Below are positions 62,974-64,000 of a stretch of 64,000 bases of DNA, in pieces. Numbering within the stretch: position 1 is the first letter of the stretch; every line of letters starts with the position of its first letter. The DNA is from an uncultured Tenacibaculum sp. Lineage in GTDB: Bacteria > Bacteroidota > Bacteroidia > Flavobacteriales > Flavobacteriaceae. The notes beneath the pieces were generated by a model. It searched no databases. It was not told the DNA's origin and worked only from the letters and a program-made list of their open reading frames with translations. A program made the translations under genes and the position numbers. The stretch is taken from assembly GCA_947498055.1 (NCBI GenBank), contig CANMJA010000005.1:124001-188000 (forward strand). Reading direction: 5' to 3'.

Positions 62974-63372
62974 TTAGATCAATAGAATTAATATATAACT
63001 TTCATATTCTTTATTGCAAATTTCTGCTCTTTCAAAAGACATTTTTAAAACACTATCATTATTTATATAATCCATGTTTAACCCATGTTTTGAAATACAA
63101 TTTATTAGCTTAGTTTTATATTTTTCTTTTAGTATAAATGCTAGTTTAGTATAAGTAAAATATTCTTGATAAGAATTTGAATTTATTGGTTTGTATTTAT
63201 TAAATAATGAATGGAATATCTTATAACTTTTTTTAAATTCCGAATGCATCATTAAACTATCTCCTTTATATACATCTACATAATATGGGAGATAATTATC
63301 GCTTGTCGTTTTACAGGCTACTAACAATAATAAAAAAGCGATACCAATACCTAGTTTTTTAAATAAATTCAT
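62974..63372 (-). pseudogene. 5' fragment of the same DUF6624-like lipoprotein gene
   Basis: A lipoprotein signal with lipobox LLVAC (about 16-20) and a helical body (GDSLMMHSEFKKSYKIFHSL) run in frame to ESY, after which the frame reads ILILLI and stops. Removing one TA from the TATATAT tract at about 62990-62998 gives SYINSIDLNLRERIKL and joins both pieces into one protein of about 293 residues. The break may be a true mutation, a phase-variable switch or an assembly error. Confidence 0.75.
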
Positions 63373-63448
63373 TTATAATTTTTTAATAGTTAGTACTAAC
63401 TTATACAACTACACTAAACCGTTTTTTTATCTTTTTATTATTTTTTTA

Positions 63449-63486
63449 AAATCAACCCAAGCTATATTGCAAACTTGAGTTGATTT
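63449..63486. terminator. Terminator-like hairpin
   Basis: A 13-base stem with one mismatch around a 12-base loop, followed by ATTTATTTTTT on the plus strand. It may have terminated the lost peptide gene on the minus strand. Confidence 0.5.
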
Positions 63487-63539
63487 ATTTTTTAGGGAAA
63501 AATATAACCTAACTTGCGCTAAGAGAAAAGAAAAAAACT

Positions 63540-63668
63540 AGATAGCTCGAAAATGCTTTCCGAGCCGAGTATGAGTAAGAAAGAATAGATATATAAAGAA
63601 ACTATTTTAAGAAATTAAGGGTTAAGTTATAGTTTATAGGGAACGGATTGCAAATCCGCTCTATCTGA
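63540..63668. repeat. Direct repeat, copy 2 (about 130 bp)
   Basis: Matches 62125-62264 from AGATAGCTCGAAAATGC through AACTATTTTAAGAAATTAAG to GGATTGCAAATCCGCTC. Only the 3' end of the peptide gene is present in this copy, so the duplication is partial or the rest was lost. Confidence 0.85.
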
Positions 63669-63720
63669 TAGATAGACTTGATTGGTTGGTTACCAACAAC
63701 CGCTTTTATCGTAAAGCATA

Positions 63721-63750
63721 AAAGCCTCTTTTAAAGAGGCTTTTTATTTT
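63721..63750. terminator. Terminator hairpin before the right-edge gene's stop
   Basis: AAAGCCTCTTT pairs with AAAGAGGCTTT, with T runs on both sides. It lies just downstream of the partial gene on the minus strand. Confidence 0.9.
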
Positions 63751-63764
63751 ATTGTGATATGAAT

Positions 63765-64000
63765 TTACTCAACAGTTCCTTTAAATATTTTTAATTCTTT
63801 ATAGATGTTTATTCCAAAAAGATTCCAATTTAAAACTCCCGTAGCTGTAAAGTTTGATTTCTCATTAACTTTGAAACTACTTACATCAATTGCATGAAAT
63901 TCCCACCTATAACCGCTATTTAAACCAGTAATATAGCTATCACTTTTTTTAGGGGTAAAAAGTTCTCCTTTTTCAGTGGAATATACAATGTCTAAATTAA
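63765..64000 (-). CDS. Hypothetical protein, C-terminal part (runs off the window)
   Basis: The minus strand has an open frame from the right edge to the TAA at 63765-63767, giving about 77 residues. It reads GELFTPKKSDSY, GYRWEFHAIDVSSF, NEKSNFTATGVLNWNLFGIN and ends FKGTVE. I do not recognise the family. The beta-rich segments and position suggest an envelope protein, but the N-terminus is missing. Confidence 0.6.
   Translation of the reverse strand, partial: NLDIVYSTEKGELFTPKKSDSYITGLNSGYRWEFHAIDVSSFKVNEKSNFTATGVLNWNLFGINIYKELKIFKGTVE

Larger units (their letters stand above)
63373..63764. other. Gene-free stretch with hairpin and repeat copy 2
   Basis: It holds a 13-bp hairpin (63449-63461 with 63474-63486, AAATCAACCCAAG and CTTGAGTTGATTT) and the second direct-repeat copy (63540-63668). 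On the minus strand the repeat contains the last residues QIERICNPFPINYN of a lost peptide gene, without a start codon. Confidence 0.6.

Noticed and set aside
1..64000. tRNA, rRNA, CRISPR, restriction or prophage genes
   Set aside because: No cloverleaf with a GTTCGAATC-type T arm, no spaced identical repeats of CRISPR type and no integrase or methylase frames were found.

Overview
The window is chromosomal DNA from an AT-rich member of the Bacteroidota, most likely a marine Flavobacteriaceae. The evidence is type IX secretion sorting tails on two polysaccharide-active enzymes, TonB-dependent receptors with N-terminal carboxypeptidase-like domains, an OlsF-type lipid acyltransferase, several -7 boxes of the form TAnnTTTG, and many TTG/GTG or leaderless-looking starts. 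I saw no rRNA, tRNA, CRISPR array, transposase or complete insertion sequence.

Layout. 1-7 kb: the N-terminal part of a TonB-dependent receptor running off the left edge, a secreted endonuclease/exonuclease/phosphatase-fold protein, RecJ, and a divergent OsmC / AhpD-like pair. The intergenic stretches here hold copies of a dispersed repeat. 6.3-13.5 kb: a small polysaccharide locus made of a membrane-anchored LuxR-type regulator, a GH16 agarase/porphyranase-like enzyme and a 1292-residue DUF5060 multi-domain protein, without SusC/SusD genes. 13.5-34 kb: mostly housekeeping genes (mscL, alr, tdk, cystathionine gamma-synthase-like enzyme, superoxide dismutase, fbp, aspartate kinase, OlsF-like acyltransferase, OmpA lipoprotein), plus a TetR gene with an adjacent thioesterase controlled by two clear palindromes. 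34-51 kb: mixed small enzymes and regulators, a second TetR gene with its own operator pair, panB, an ECF sigma/anti-sigma pair, tatA, a membrane M28 peptidase and a short SSB.

51.5-59.2 kb is the most unusual region. A cassette of a 109-residue His/Cys membrane protein plus an ABC ATPase is present twice in tandem, followed with almost no spacing by a siderophore-type TonB-dependent receptor and two different ABC-2/DUF3526-type permeases. The first ATPase copy is a full-length open frame that has lost Walker A, Walker B, the signature glycine and the H-loop histidine, while the second copy is canonical. The two cassettes also share GTG starts, an identically spaced TAnnTTCG box and an ATTCTT-N7-AAGAAT inverted repeat. 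I infer an envelope metal or metallophore handling system with a pseudo-ATPase subunit.

59.6-64 kb: an FG-GAP protein followed by a peptide island. This holds a 53-residue double-glycine-leader peptide with four cysteines, a textbook promoter and its own terminator; a second GG-leader peptide gene broken by a single-base deletion; the remnant of a third copy inside a 130-140 bp direct repeat; a DUF6624-like lipoprotein split by a frameshift at a TA tract; and a conserved membrane-anchored protein. A partial gene runs off the right edge.
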